Shown here piece by piece: positions 1 to 5,182 of a DNA stretch of 5,182 nt (positions within the stretch are counted from its first letter, which is position 1; every line of letters starts with the position of its first letter). The stretch is from Desulfuromonadaceae bacterium UBA5613. GTDB taxonomy: Bacteria > Desulfobacterota > Desulfuromonadia > Desulfuromonadales > UBA2197. The position numbers were made by a program, and so were the translations under genes. The DNA is taken from NCBI GenBank assembly GCA_002424625.1, contig DIKR01000008.1, positions 7,929-13,110 on the forward strand, in the 5' to 3' direction. The notes under the pieces were generated by a model. The model did not search any database. It was given only the letters and a program-made list of their open reading frames with translations, and was not told the DNA's origin.

Positions 1-786
1 GATCGGAGCCTGAAAAAAGTTACTTTCAAAAAAATCAAGGGAACGCTGGACTTCCAGGACCACAGAGTCAAGCAACCTTAAGAGCTCCGCTGAGTCGCCG
101 CCCGGATCACCCGTCACGTCACCGGCTACGTGGGAGAAACGGCTCAGATCGAAGCAACTCAGGTTGATGGTACGGGTCAAGTAAAGCTGTGAATTTCGGA
201 AGATACTGATCAGACCGTGTTGCGCGCCAAAATAGATAAAAACAAGGCCGCCGCTGTTTTCGGGAAGGAGGGTGACAATGTTGCGGATCGCCAGTTCAGT
301 GATGTCGATGGCGGAGATTTTCAGTTTAGCTTTGCGCAGCAGCTCTACCTGCCGCTGGACTTCCGAAAGGCGAGCCACCACCACCTGCACCAAGTGACTG
401 CGGCTGCGCAAATCTTCATGGGGTACGGGGAATAAATCAATGACCGCCTCTTCAAGGGGGAAGTCGAGAAGATCCTTGAGACTCCAACGCACCGCATCCC
501 TGACCTCGGCGTCCGGGACTCCAGGGGACTCCAACTGGTAAAGATTGTAGCGACCCAACTCCAGAACGGCAACTGCCGACGCCTTGGTCAATCCATGTTG
601 TTTGACGCGCGCCACCAGTCCGGCGGCTAATTCTTCAGAATGATGTCCTTCCAAAAATTCACACACCACCAGCCGGGGAGGATGTTCATTCCTCTTCTCC
701 AGATGGATCAGAGAGATGCCATCTTCACGCTGAAAAATACCAGTGGTCATCTGAGACCGAGGTATTTTTCGGTTAAAAAAATTCAA
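1..786 (-). CDS. mshI: MshI-like type IV pilus (MSHA) biogenesis protein, C-terminus cut by window edge
   Basis: An open frame of 262 codons runs off the left edge with no stop, so the C-terminus is missing. I choose the TTG at 786-784 because AGGAGG lies 5 nt upstream and an in-frame TAG lies further upstream; the first ATG, at 750, has no comparable site. The protein starts MNFFNRK and resembles MshI of mannose-sensitive haemagglutinin pilus systems, a relative of the actin-like PilM. Supporting segments are RWSLKDLLDFPLEEAVIDLF (residues 100-119), AIDITELAIRN (159-169), a beta-rich stretch GLVFIYFG...SQLYLTRTI (180-207) and LEVQRSLDFFESNF (244-257), which matches the PilM-family QRSLDYYE-type motif. 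MshI/PilM proteins act at the cytoplasmic face of the inner membrane as part of the pilus assembly platform. The N-terminus lacks the PilM-type GIDIGSSSVK phosphate-binding motif, so nucleotide binding is doubtful. Further msh/pil genes probably follow to the left. PilM-like is the main alternative name. Confidence 0.8.
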   Translation of the reverse strand, partial: MNFFNRKIPRSQMTTGIFQREDGISLIHLEKRNEHPPRLVVCEFLEGHHSEELAAGLVARVKQHGLTKASAVAVLELGRYNLYQLESPGVPDAEVRDAVRWSLKDLLDFPLEEAVIDLFPVPHEDLRSRSHLVQVVVARLSEVQRQVELLRKAKLKISAIDITELAIRNIVTLLPENSGGLVFIYFGAQHGLISIFRNSQLYLTRTINLSCFDLSRFSHVAGDVTGDPGGDSAELLRLLDSVVLEVQRSLDFFESNFFQAPI

Positions 787-791
787 GACAT

Positions 792-797
792 CCTCCT
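792..797 (-). promoter_or_regulatory. Ribosome binding site that fixes the TTG start of the mshI-like gene
   Basis: AGGAGG on the minus strand ends 5 nt before the TTG at 786. It is a full anti-Shine-Dalgarno match at ideal spacing. The ATG that overlaps this region (ATG TCT TGA) stops after two codons, and the in-frame ATG at 750 has no such site, so the TTG is preferred. Confidence 0.75.
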
Positions 798-822
798 GCA
801 GATGAAAATCCTAAATGATTTC

Positions 823-852
823 ATAATAAAATTATATTTTATTTTTTGACAA
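823..852 (-). promoter_or_regulatory. Candidate sigma-70-type promoter for the mshI-like gene
   Basis: In the gap between the methyltransferase gene and the mshI-like gene, the minus strand has TTGTCA (852-847) and TATTAT (828-823) separated by 18 nt. A perfect TATAAT also occurs at 836-831, but it is only 10 nt from TTGTCA and would need CAAGTT (859-854) as a poor -35 box. The surroundings are very AT-rich (10 G+C in 60 bases at 801-860), as expected of a promoter. A small hairpin, AAAAGC/GCTTTT with a 3-nt loop (884-870), lies just upstream. Which of the two -10 boxes is used cannot be decided from sequence. Confidence 0.45.
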
Positions 853-899
853 TAACTTGTTTCTGCATAAAAAGCACTGCTTTTCCGGCGATTTTTCGA

Positions 900-2078
900 T
901 TACATGAAAGCCCCCGCGGGGCCAGCAAGCTCACGTAACGACCTGGCGCAAAGTAGGTCCTGATGCCCAACACCCTTCCCCTGAATCAATACTTTAAAAA
1001 TCTCCCCCATCCCCCCATCCGGAAGGATGAGATTCTTCAATGTCAGGCGCAGTGCTTGGGCACGATGGGGGTCTTGTTCTTCCACCTGTGCTTTCAGTAA
1101 AGCATCAACAAAACCTAGACCTAACAAAAACTTACATTGGTCGCCGTAAAAGAGTTGATGAAGACCCCTTTCTTCGCCAGCCTTTATCAGTGCAGAAAAA
1201 TCGACATGCGCGGTAATGTCCTGCTCGCCGATGCGGAGATAGGGATTTTCACTGCTCGTGTGCTGAAAATAACACATCAGCGTCCCGCCAGTTCGCCAGG
1301 GGGCAAAGAGTTCGTGCGCTAGATAGCCATAATCGATCGTCAGAACAAATCCACGCTGCAGCAAATTGGCCACATCGCGGATCCATAAAGGTGCGGACAG
1401 ATTGATTTCAGCTCGATTACCGTCGACAAGTTCAACGCCGACCCAGTTTAGGTATTGAGCGAGTTCTGCAGACGATGGTTCCTTTAAAACCTCTTGAAAC
1501 GACCCATCCGTAGCGGTCACAAAAACTTCCTGCAACTGGCCATTGTGCTTTTCTACGAGATGCACAGGGAAAGCGTCAACTAACTCATTGGAAAGATAGC
1601 AACCGACCATCCCGGCAAGTTCATTTCTCTGGCACCAACGTACACAACCCTGGTGCTTCAATAATAATTGCGTCTGGCGGCAACGATTATCGACACTGAT
1701 CTCAATAAGGCAATATTGCATTGAATCATAAAAATCAGGGAAATCAGTTTCAAAAGCGTTGAGAAGATCTAATGCGAGATGACCGGTTCCGGCCCCTTGC
1801 TCGGCAATAACAAAATTAGCGGGTCGCTCAAGAATCTCCCACATTTGGTGGATTTGCTTGGCAATAAGTTGCCCGAAGAGCGCATGAACACTGCTTGAAG
1901 TGAAGAAATCACCGTCGCGACCGATACGTTGACGGTTGGCCATGTAATAACCGTACGCAGGGTGATAAAGACAGGTCTCCATAAACTTCGAAAAAGGAAT
2001 GGGACCCTCTGCAGAGATTTGCTCTAATAGAATGGTTTCGAGTTGAGACGGGGAGGATTGATCAAAGGGAGGAGCCAT
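900..2078 (-). CDS. MidA/NDUFAF7-family SAM-dependent methyltransferase (COG1565 type)
   Basis: A protein of 392 residues from the ATG at 2078, starting MAPPFDQ. The order of motifs is that of the MidA/NDUFAF7 family: an N-terminal helix with FSKFMETCLYHPAYGYYM (29-46), RIGRDGDFFTSS (51-62), the SAM-binding loop AEQGAGTG (92-99), the family motif SNELVDAFPVH (163-173), TIDYGY (247-252), GGTLMCY (264-270) and DITAHVDFSAL (287-297). No key motif is missing and length is normal for the family. Mitochondrial NDUFAF7 dimethylates an arginine of the complex I subunit NDUFS2; the bacterial substrate is not known to me, and a complex I target is only an inference. There is no signal peptide or membrane segment, so it should be cytoplasmic. 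The frame continues upstream to a GTG at 2147, but that part encodes the rplQ terminator hairpin and is unlikely to be translated. The ribosome site for the 2078 ATG is weak (GAG 6 nt upstream). Transcription may depend on read-through from rplQ or on an unseen promoter. Confidence 0.9.
   Translation of the reverse strand: MAPPFDQSSPSQLETILLEQISAEGPIPFSKFMETCLYHPAYGYYMANRQRIGRDGDFFTSSSVHALFGQLIAKQIHQMWEILERPANFVIAEQGAGTGHLALDLLNAFETDFPDFYDSMQYCLIEISVDNRCRQTQLLLKHQGCVRWCQRNELAGMVGCYLSNELVDAFPVHLVEKHNGQLQEVFVTATDGSFQEVLKEPSSAELAQYLNWVGVELVDGNRAEINLSAPLWIRDVANLLQRGFVLTIDYGYLAHELFAPWRTGGTLMCYFQHTSSENPYLRIGEQDITAHVDFSALIKAGEERGLHQLFYGDQCKFLLGLGFVDALLKAQVEEQDPHRAQALRLTLKNLILPDGGMGEIFKVLIQGKGVGHQDLLCARSLRELAGPAGAFM
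907..923 (-). terminator. Possible weak terminator hairpin at the end of the methyltransferase gene
   Basis: On the minus strand GCCCC, loop GCG and GGGGC form a 5-bp all-GC stem (922-910) followed by only three T residues. It overlaps the last codons of the methyltransferase gene. The stem is stable but the T-tract is short, so termination would be weak. It could equally be coding sequence with chance symmetry. Confidence 0.25.
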
Positions 2079-2080
2079 AA

Positions 2081-2100
2081 CAATCTCATCGATGAGGTTG
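2081..2100. repeat. 20-bp near-perfect dyad immediately upstream of the methyltransferase start
   Basis: The sequence CAATCTCATCGATGAGGTTG reads the same on both strands apart from one base pair; its core CTCATCGATGAG (2085-2096) is a perfect 12-bp palindrome. It lies 2 nt from the ATG at 2078 and directly below the rplQ terminator, and it contains the only GAG that could serve as ribosome site. It may be an operator, a weak RNA hairpin masking the start, or chance. Confidence 0.4.
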
Positions 2101-2144
2101 GATAATAAAAAGGCCATGGCAAGAAAAAATCTTGACCATGGCCT
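2101..2144 (-). terminator. Rho-independent terminator of the alpha operon, after rplQ
   Basis: On the minus strand AGGCCATGG-T-CAAGA (2144-2130) pairs with TCTTGCCATGGCCT (2124-2111). This gives a 14-bp stem with a single bulged T and a 5-nt T loop. It is followed by TTTTATTATC (2110-2101), so the U-rich tail begins within the last stem pair. It starts 22 nt after the rplQ stop codon. On the plus strand the stem is followed by CACAATTC, not by a T-tract, so termination is expected only for the minus-strand operon. Confidence 0.9.
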
Positions 2145-2166
2145 CACAATTCATTCGCAGTACAAG

Positions 2167-2565
2167 CTAAACGGCGGCAACTGTAGCAGCAGGTATGGAG
2201 GAAGAAACTTCCTCCTCGACCAAAGCTATAATCGACTGAGGAGCATTATCTCCAAGGCGTGAACCGACTTTGATAATGCGCGTGTAGCCGCCAGGACGAT
2301 CCTTGTAACGCGGGCCGATCTGATCAAAAAGTTTTGCGACAACCTTTTGGTCACGAATCACGCTGAGAACCTGACGACGGGCATGAAGATCAGCACGTTT
2401 TCCCAAGGTAATCATCCGATCAACAACTTTACGCAACTCTTTGGCACGTGCGTCAGTAGTAGTAATTTTTTCATGATCTAACAACGACGTAACCATGTTA
2501 CGCAGCATTGCATTACGGTGAGGAGTATTGCGGCCAAGCCGCTTACCGGATTTATTATGGCGCAT
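2167..2565 (-). CDS. rplQ: 50S ribosomal protein L17
   Basis: A 132-residue protein with the classic L17 start MRHNKSGKRLGRNTPHRNAM (1-20), followed by MVTSLLDHEKITTTDARAKE (24-43) and the C-terminal part GGYTRIIKVGSRLGDNAPQS (92-111). L17 is a 23S rRNA-binding protein of the large subunit near the peptide exit region. It is a little longer than short L17s, with a Ser/Ala/Val-rich tail after residue 119 (VSSSIPAATVAAV) that looks unstructured. The ATG at 2565 is set by homology; AAAGGA lies 11 nt upstream, a somewhat long spacing. The gene follows rpoA by 39 nt and is the last gene before the operon terminator, as in most bacteria. Confidence 0.98.
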   Translation of the reverse strand: MRHNKSGKRLGRNTPHRNAMLRNMVTSLLDHEKITTTDARAKELRKVVDRMITLGKRADLHARRQVLSVIRDQKVVAKLFDQIGPRYKDRPGGYTRIIKVGSRLGDNAPQSIIALVEEEVSSSIPAATVAAV

Positions 2566-2604
2566 GGAAGTAGAGATCCTTTCTAATGTACAAGCGCAGC
2601 AGGG

Positions 2605-3621
2605 TTAAGCCTCTTCGCTTCCCTTCTGGATCATTTTCATGTATTCGGGATCAGGAAAATTATCGACCTTCATCCCTAAAGTCAATCCCATATCAGCCAG
2701 AATGTCCTTGATTTCATTCAATGACTTACGACCAAAATTCTGGGTCTTGAGCATCTCAGCTTCACTTCTTTGCACCAACTCGCCAATCATGTGAATATCG
2801 GCATTTTTAAGACAGTTGGCACTGCGAACTGAGAGTTCAAGTTCATCAACACTACGATAAAGGTTTTCGTTTATGCGGCGACTCTCATCACCGCTTACCA
2901 TCATCGCAGGCTCGGAATCTTCATCGAAATTGATAAAGATCTGCAGTTGCTCTTTAAGAATTTTCGCTGCATAAGCGACTGCATCGTCAGGACGGACACT
3001 ACCGTCTGTAGTAACTTCAAGAATTAATTTGTCATAGTCGGTAATTTGACCGACGCGCGCATTTGTTACTGAATAATCAATCTTCTTGATTGGTGAGAAG
3101 ATGGCATCGATAGGAATAGTGCTAACTGGTGCCCGCTCATCGCGGTTACGGTCAGCAGGCACATATCCCTTGCCGAGACCTACAACCATATCCATTTCAA
3201 CATCGGCTTCTTTGGAACATGTTGCAATATGGTGCTCGGGGTTAAGAACCACAATATTTGCATCACTGATTATATCACCAGCAGTGATCGCCCCTGCACC
3301 CTTTTTTACGATACGTATCGAACGGCAATCGTTGCCATGAAGCTTGAGACGAACACCTTTGAGGTTAAGAATAATTTCTGTTACATCTTCTGTCACGCCG
3401 GAAATTGTCGAGAATTCATGAAGAACTCCCTTTACCCGAACAGACATTATGGCAGCACCCTGCAACGATGATAAAAGCACACGCCGCAATGAATTGCCTA
3501 AAGTTGTTCCGAAACCACGCTCAAACGGTTCAGCTGTAAACTTGCCGTAGGTATCAGTCAAAGTATCTGTTTCAACCTGAAGACGCTTCGGCATAATCAG
3601 ATCGCGCCAGTTATTGTGCAT
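2605..3621 (-). CDS. rpoA: DNA-directed RNA polymerase subunit alpha
   Basis: A 338-residue alpha subunit. The N-terminal domain (about 1-230) dimerises and nucleates assembly with beta and beta'; it shows FERGFGTTLGNSLRRVLLSS (33-52), GVTEDVTEIILNLKGV (75-90) and YVPADRNRDERAPVSTIPID (153-172). An acidic, Met-containing linker (about 233-252) leads to the C-terminal domain, NENLYRSVDELELSVRSANC (251-270) and NFGRKSLNEIKDIL (295-308). R266, N269, C270, G297, K299, S300 and E303 correspond to the E. coli alpha residues (offset +1) that contact UP-element DNA and activators, so this domain should be functional. The ATG at 3621 is preferred over the in-frame ATG at residue 10 because MxxNWRDLI is the usual N-terminus in related bacteria and GGAGG lies 6 nt upstream. 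The gap to rpsD is 42 nt. Confidence 0.99.
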   Translation of the reverse strand: MHNNWRDLIMPKRLQVETDTLTDTYGKFTAEPFERGFGTTLGNSLRRVLLSSLQGAAIMSVRVKGVLHEFSTISGVTEDVTEIILNLKGVRLKLHGNDCRSIRIVKKGAGAITAGDIISDANIVVLNPEHHIATCSKEADVEMDMVVGLGKGYVPADRNRDERAPVSTIPIDAIFSPIKKIDYSVTNARVGQITDYDKLILEVTTDGSVRPDDAVAYAAKILKEQLQIFINFDEDSEPAMMVSGDESRRINENLYRSVDELELSVRSANCLKNADIHMIGELVQRSEAEMLKTQNFGRKSLNEIKDILADMGLTLGMKVDNFPDPEYMKMIQKGSEEA

Positions 3622-3663
3622 TCAACTCCTCCAATCTGCTAATCACGGCTAAAATCTGAAGTT

Positions 3664-4293
3664 TTACTTCGAGTAAAGCTCGACAATCAGATGTTCCTGG
3701 AAGGTCGGAGTCGTCATTTCTTCACGAACCGGTTGAGTCTTTACAATCCCTTTAAATGCTTTACGATCAAGTTCTACCCACGAAGGCAGACCTCTGCGCA
3801 TGACACCGTCCAGAGCTTCATTGACCCGTACGACCTGCTGGCTCTTTTCACGAAGTGAAACTTCATCACCAACGCGAAGTTGATATGATGGGATATTGAC
3901 TCGACGATTATTGACAAGGAAATGTCCCTGGCGAACAAGCATGCGAGCCTCTGTCCTTGAGGTTGCAAAGCCCATGCGGTAAACCGTACTGTCCAGACGA
4001 CTTTCAAGAAGCATCAACAGCGTTTCACCAGTTACGCCCTTCATCCGATCCGCTTTTGCAAAATAAGAGCGGAACTGCCCTTCGAGGACACCGTAGGTAC
4101 GACGAACACGCTGTTTTTCGCGTAATTGCGTACCATAGTCAGAGACCTTGGTCCGACCCTGACCATGTTGTCCTGGAGCATAACTGCGACGCTCTAGTGC
4201 GCATTTCTCTGTATAACATCTGTCCCCTTTAAGGAACAGTTTCATGCCTTCCCTTCTGCACAAACGGCAGACCGGTCCAGTATATCTAGCCAA
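3664..4293 (-). CDS. rpsD: 30S ribosomal protein S4, zinc-binding form, TTG start
   Basis: A 209-residue S4, the usual length. S4 binds 16S rRNA at the five-way junction of the body early in 30S assembly. The N-terminus MARYTGPVCRLCRREG carries C9, C12, C26 and C31 (CX2C-X13-CX4C), the four-cysteine zinc site of C+ S4 proteins. YAPGQHGQGR (38-47) and the S4 RNA-binding domain (about 98-160, with SRLDSTVYRMGFATSRTEAR and VGDEVSLREKS) follow, ending HLIVELYSK. The start codon is TTG, since MARYTGP is the family N-terminus and no ATG fits; AAGGAGG lies 5 nt upstream. The gene sits 17 nt after rpsK. In E. coli S4 is the translational repressor of the alpha operon. Whether it does so here is unknown, but the low-efficiency start codon could limit its synthesis. 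Confidence 0.98.
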   Translation of the reverse strand: MARYTGPVCRLCRREGMKLFLKGDRCYTEKCALERRSYAPGQHGQGRTKVSDYGTQLREKQRVRRTYGVLEGQFRSYFAKADRMKGVTGETLLMLLESRLDSTVYRMGFATSRTEARMLVRQGHFLVNNRRVNIPSYQLRVGDEVSLREKSQQVVRVNEALDGVMRRGLPSWVELDRKAFKGIVKTQPVREEMTTPTFQEHLIVELYSK

Positions 4294-4298
4294 GGTTT

Positions 4299-4305
4299 CC
4301 TCCTT
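4299..4305 (-). promoter_or_regulatory. Ribosome binding site for the TTG start of rpsD
   Basis: AAGGAGG on the minus strand ends 5 nt before the TTG at 4293, within the 17-nt gap after rpsK. It supports initiation at this TTG, where the conserved S4 N-terminus MARYTGP begins. Confidence 0.85.
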
Positions 4306-4310
4306 AAGTC

Positions 4311-4709
4311 CTAAACTCTTCTACGCTTGGGAGGACGACAACCATTGTGGGGGATGGGTGTAACGTCCTTAATCATTGTAACGTTCAAGCCGGTTGCCTG
4401 AAGAGCTCGTAAAGCAGACTCACGCCCGGACCCTGGTCCCTTGACATAAACTTCAACACTGCGAAGTCCATGCTCCTGAGCTTTCTTGGCTGCATCCTCT
4501 GCCGCCATTTGCGCTGCAAAAGGAGTGCTTTTACGAGACCCTTTGAATCCTTTTGTCCCGCAACTTGACCAGGAAAGAACATTACCCGATACGTCACTGA
4601 TGGTAACAATCGTGTTATTGAATGTCGCTTGAATATGAACTACTCCGTTAGCTACATTCTTTTTTTCTTTGGTCTTTCTGACGACCTTCTTACTGGAAGC
4701 CTTAGCCAT
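4311..4709 (-). CDS. rpsK: 30S ribosomal protein S11
   Basis: A 132-residue S11. S11 lies in the platform of the small subunit and contacts 16S rRNA near the mRNA exit. A basic N-terminal tail (AKASSKKVVRKTKEKKN) is followed by GVVHIQATFNNTIVTISDVS (22-41), GFKGSRKSTPFAAQMAAEDA (54-73), VKGPGSGRESALRALQATGL (89-108) and the C-terminal signature PIPHNGCRPPKRRRV (118-132). The Asn-Gly of HNGCRPP matches the site reported to form isoaspartate in E. coli S11. The ATG at 4709 has GGAGG 4 nt upstream, inside the 11-nt gap after rpsM, so translation of the two genes is likely coupled. Confidence 0.98.
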   Translation of the reverse strand: MAKASSKKVVRKTKEKKNVANGVVHIQATFNNTIVTISDVSGNVLSWSSCGTKGFKGSRKSTPFAAQMAAEDAAKKAQEHGLRSVEVYVKGPGSGRESALRALQATGLNVTMIKDVTPIPHNGCRPPKRRRV

Positions 4710-4720
4710 CTTTCCTCCGA

Positions 4721-5089
4721 TTATTTCTTCTTGCCGGCGACTGTTTTACGCGGGCCTTTACGAGTACGCGCATTGGTCTTGGTTTTCTGTCCACGAACCG
4801 GCAAGCCACGACGATGACGAAGACCACGATAACACCCGAGATCCATGAGACGCTTGATGCTTGCTGTGACATCACGACGTAAATCGCCTTCAACTTTGAA
4901 CTCACGGTCGATAACATCACGGATTTGACCGACTTCTGCCTCAGTCAAACTGTCAGTACGGGCATTCAAGTTAATCCCGGCTTTGCCAAGGATCTTCTGG
5001 GAAGTTGTCCGGCCGATACCATAAATATAGGTAAGCGCAACCTCTATCCGCTTGTTTCTGGGTATGTCAATACCAGCGATACGTGCCAA
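4721..5089 (-). CDS. rpsM: 30S ribosomal protein S13, TTG start
   Basis: A 122-residue S13. S13 sits in the head of the small subunit and forms the inter-subunit bridge to L5, with its C-terminal tail reaching towards the P-site tRNA. The N-terminus MARIAGIDIPRNKRIEVALT (1-20), the helix-two-turn-helix region with YIYGIGRTTSQKIL (21-34) and the tail CYRGLRHRRGLPVRGQ with TKTNARTRKGPRKT (86-116) are all canonical. The start is a TTG at 5089, since the conserved MARIAGID begins there; AGGAGG lies 8 nt upstream. It follows rpmJ by 15 nt, which leaves no room for a long structured leader in front of rpsM. Confidence 0.98.
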   Translation of the reverse strand: MARIAGIDIPRNKRIEVALTYIYGIGRTTSQKILGKAGINLNARTDSLTEAEVGQIRDVIDREFKVEGDLRRDVTASIKRLMDLGCYRGLRHRRGLPVRGQKTKTNARTRKGPRKTVAGKKK

Positions 5090-5097
5090 TGTATGTT

Positions 5098-5103
5098 CCT
5101 CCT
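5098..5103 (-). promoter_or_regulatory. Ribosome binding site for the TTG start of rpsM
   Basis: AGGAGG on the minus strand ends 8 nt before the TTG at 5089, in the 15-nt gap after rpmJ. Together with the conserved S13 N-terminus it decides for TTG. Confidence 0.8.
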
Positions 5104-5104
5104 A

Positions 5105-5182
5105 TTAGCCCTGTTTCTGCTTGTGCTTGGGATTCTCGCAAATGATCCGCACGATCCCTTTACGTTTAACAACCTTGCACTT
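5105..5182 (-). CDS. rpmJ: 50S ribosomal protein L36, N-terminus cut by window edge
   Basis: The last 25 codons and the TAA of L36 are present: KCKVVKRKGIVRIICENPKH followed by KQKQG. L36 is a 37- to 38-residue protein of the large subunit, so about the first 12 residues lie beyond the right edge. The visible part holds three of the four residues of the CCCH zinc site (the first Cys visible, the Cys of IICEN and the His of PKH), so this is the zinc-binding form; the remaining Cys should lie just outside. Its place directly before rpsM is standard. Confidence 0.96.
   Translation of the reverse strand, partial: KCKVVKRKGIVRIICENPKHKQKQG

Noticed and set aside
217..849. Open frames on both strands (for example plus 217-435, minus 345-572, plus 640-849)
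   Set aside because: They overlap the mshI-like coding frame or its promoter in other frames, and their products, such as one rich in His and Gln, resemble no family I know.
869..885. AAAAGC/GCTTTT hairpin with T residues as terminator of the methyltransferase gene
   Set aside because: Only two GC pairs, and most of the T residues are in the stem; too weak to call.
2079..2147. N-terminal extension of the methyltransferase from GTG 2147 or ATG 2117, resembling a signal peptide
   Set aside because: It is encoded by the rplQ terminator hairpin and T-tract, and family homology starts after the ATG at 2078.
3086..3471. Plus-strand open frames opposite rpoA
   Set aside because: They are antisense to a highly conserved gene, have no ribosome site and give no recognisable protein.
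2596..3621. Possible defect in rpoA because of the Met-containing linker (PAMMVSGDESRR)
   Set aside because: The linker between alpha domains is variable in sequence, and both domains and the DNA-contact residues are intact.
3774..4817. Plus- and minus-strand frames overlapping rpsD, rpsK and rpsM
   Set aside because: They are out-of-frame shadows of ribosomal genes with no independent support.
1..5182. CRISPR arrays, insertion sequences, tRNA genes or tandem repeats
   Set aside because: None seen by reading; nearly the whole window is accounted for by conserved genes and short gaps.

Overview
This window carries the tail of a bacterial ribosomal-protein supercluster followed by two unrelated genes, all on the minus strand. 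Gene order, gene spacing and Shine-Dalgarno sites are plainly bacterial. The style of the alpha subunit (N-terminus MHNNWRDLI), the S4, S11, S13 and L17 sequences, and the presence of an MshI-type pilus protein point to a Gram-negative of the Desulfuromonas/Geobacter/Pelobacter kind (former Deltaproteobacteria). That placement rests on recalled family resemblance, not on a search.

Reading in the direction of transcription (right to left), the window opens inside rpmJ (L36, C-terminal 25 residues). It continues with rpsM (S13), rpsK (S11), rpsD (S4), rpoA (RNA polymerase alpha) and rplQ (L17). Gaps between these genes are 11 to 42 nt, so this is the classical alpha operon, probably co-transcribed from further upstream. 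A strong rho-independent terminator lies just after rplQ (about 2101-2144) and closes the operon.

Below the terminator is a MidA/NDUFAF7-family SAM-dependent methyltransferase gene (900-2078). The longer reading frame beginning at 2147 runs through the terminator hairpin and is rejected as the real start. A near-perfect 20-bp dyad sits between the terminator and the methyltransferase ATG.

A very AT-rich gap (10 G+C in 60 bases at 801-860) holds a plausible promoter for the last gene. That gene is a partial MshI/PilM-like protein starting at a TTG at 786 and running off the left edge. It is visibly richer in G+C (37 of 60 at 61-120) than the ribosomal genes (28 of 60 at 2401-2460).

The ribosomal genes supply the 30S head and body proteins (S13, S11, S4), 50S proteins (L36, L17) and the RNA polymerase assembly subunit. 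The methyltransferase and the pilus protein have no evident functional link to them. I found no mobile element, CRISPR array, tRNA or rRNA, and nothing I would call a new biological system. The points worth a second look are three TTG starts behind strong ribosome binding sites, the terminator/start-codon conflict, the dyad, and the pilus gene next to a housekeeping operon.
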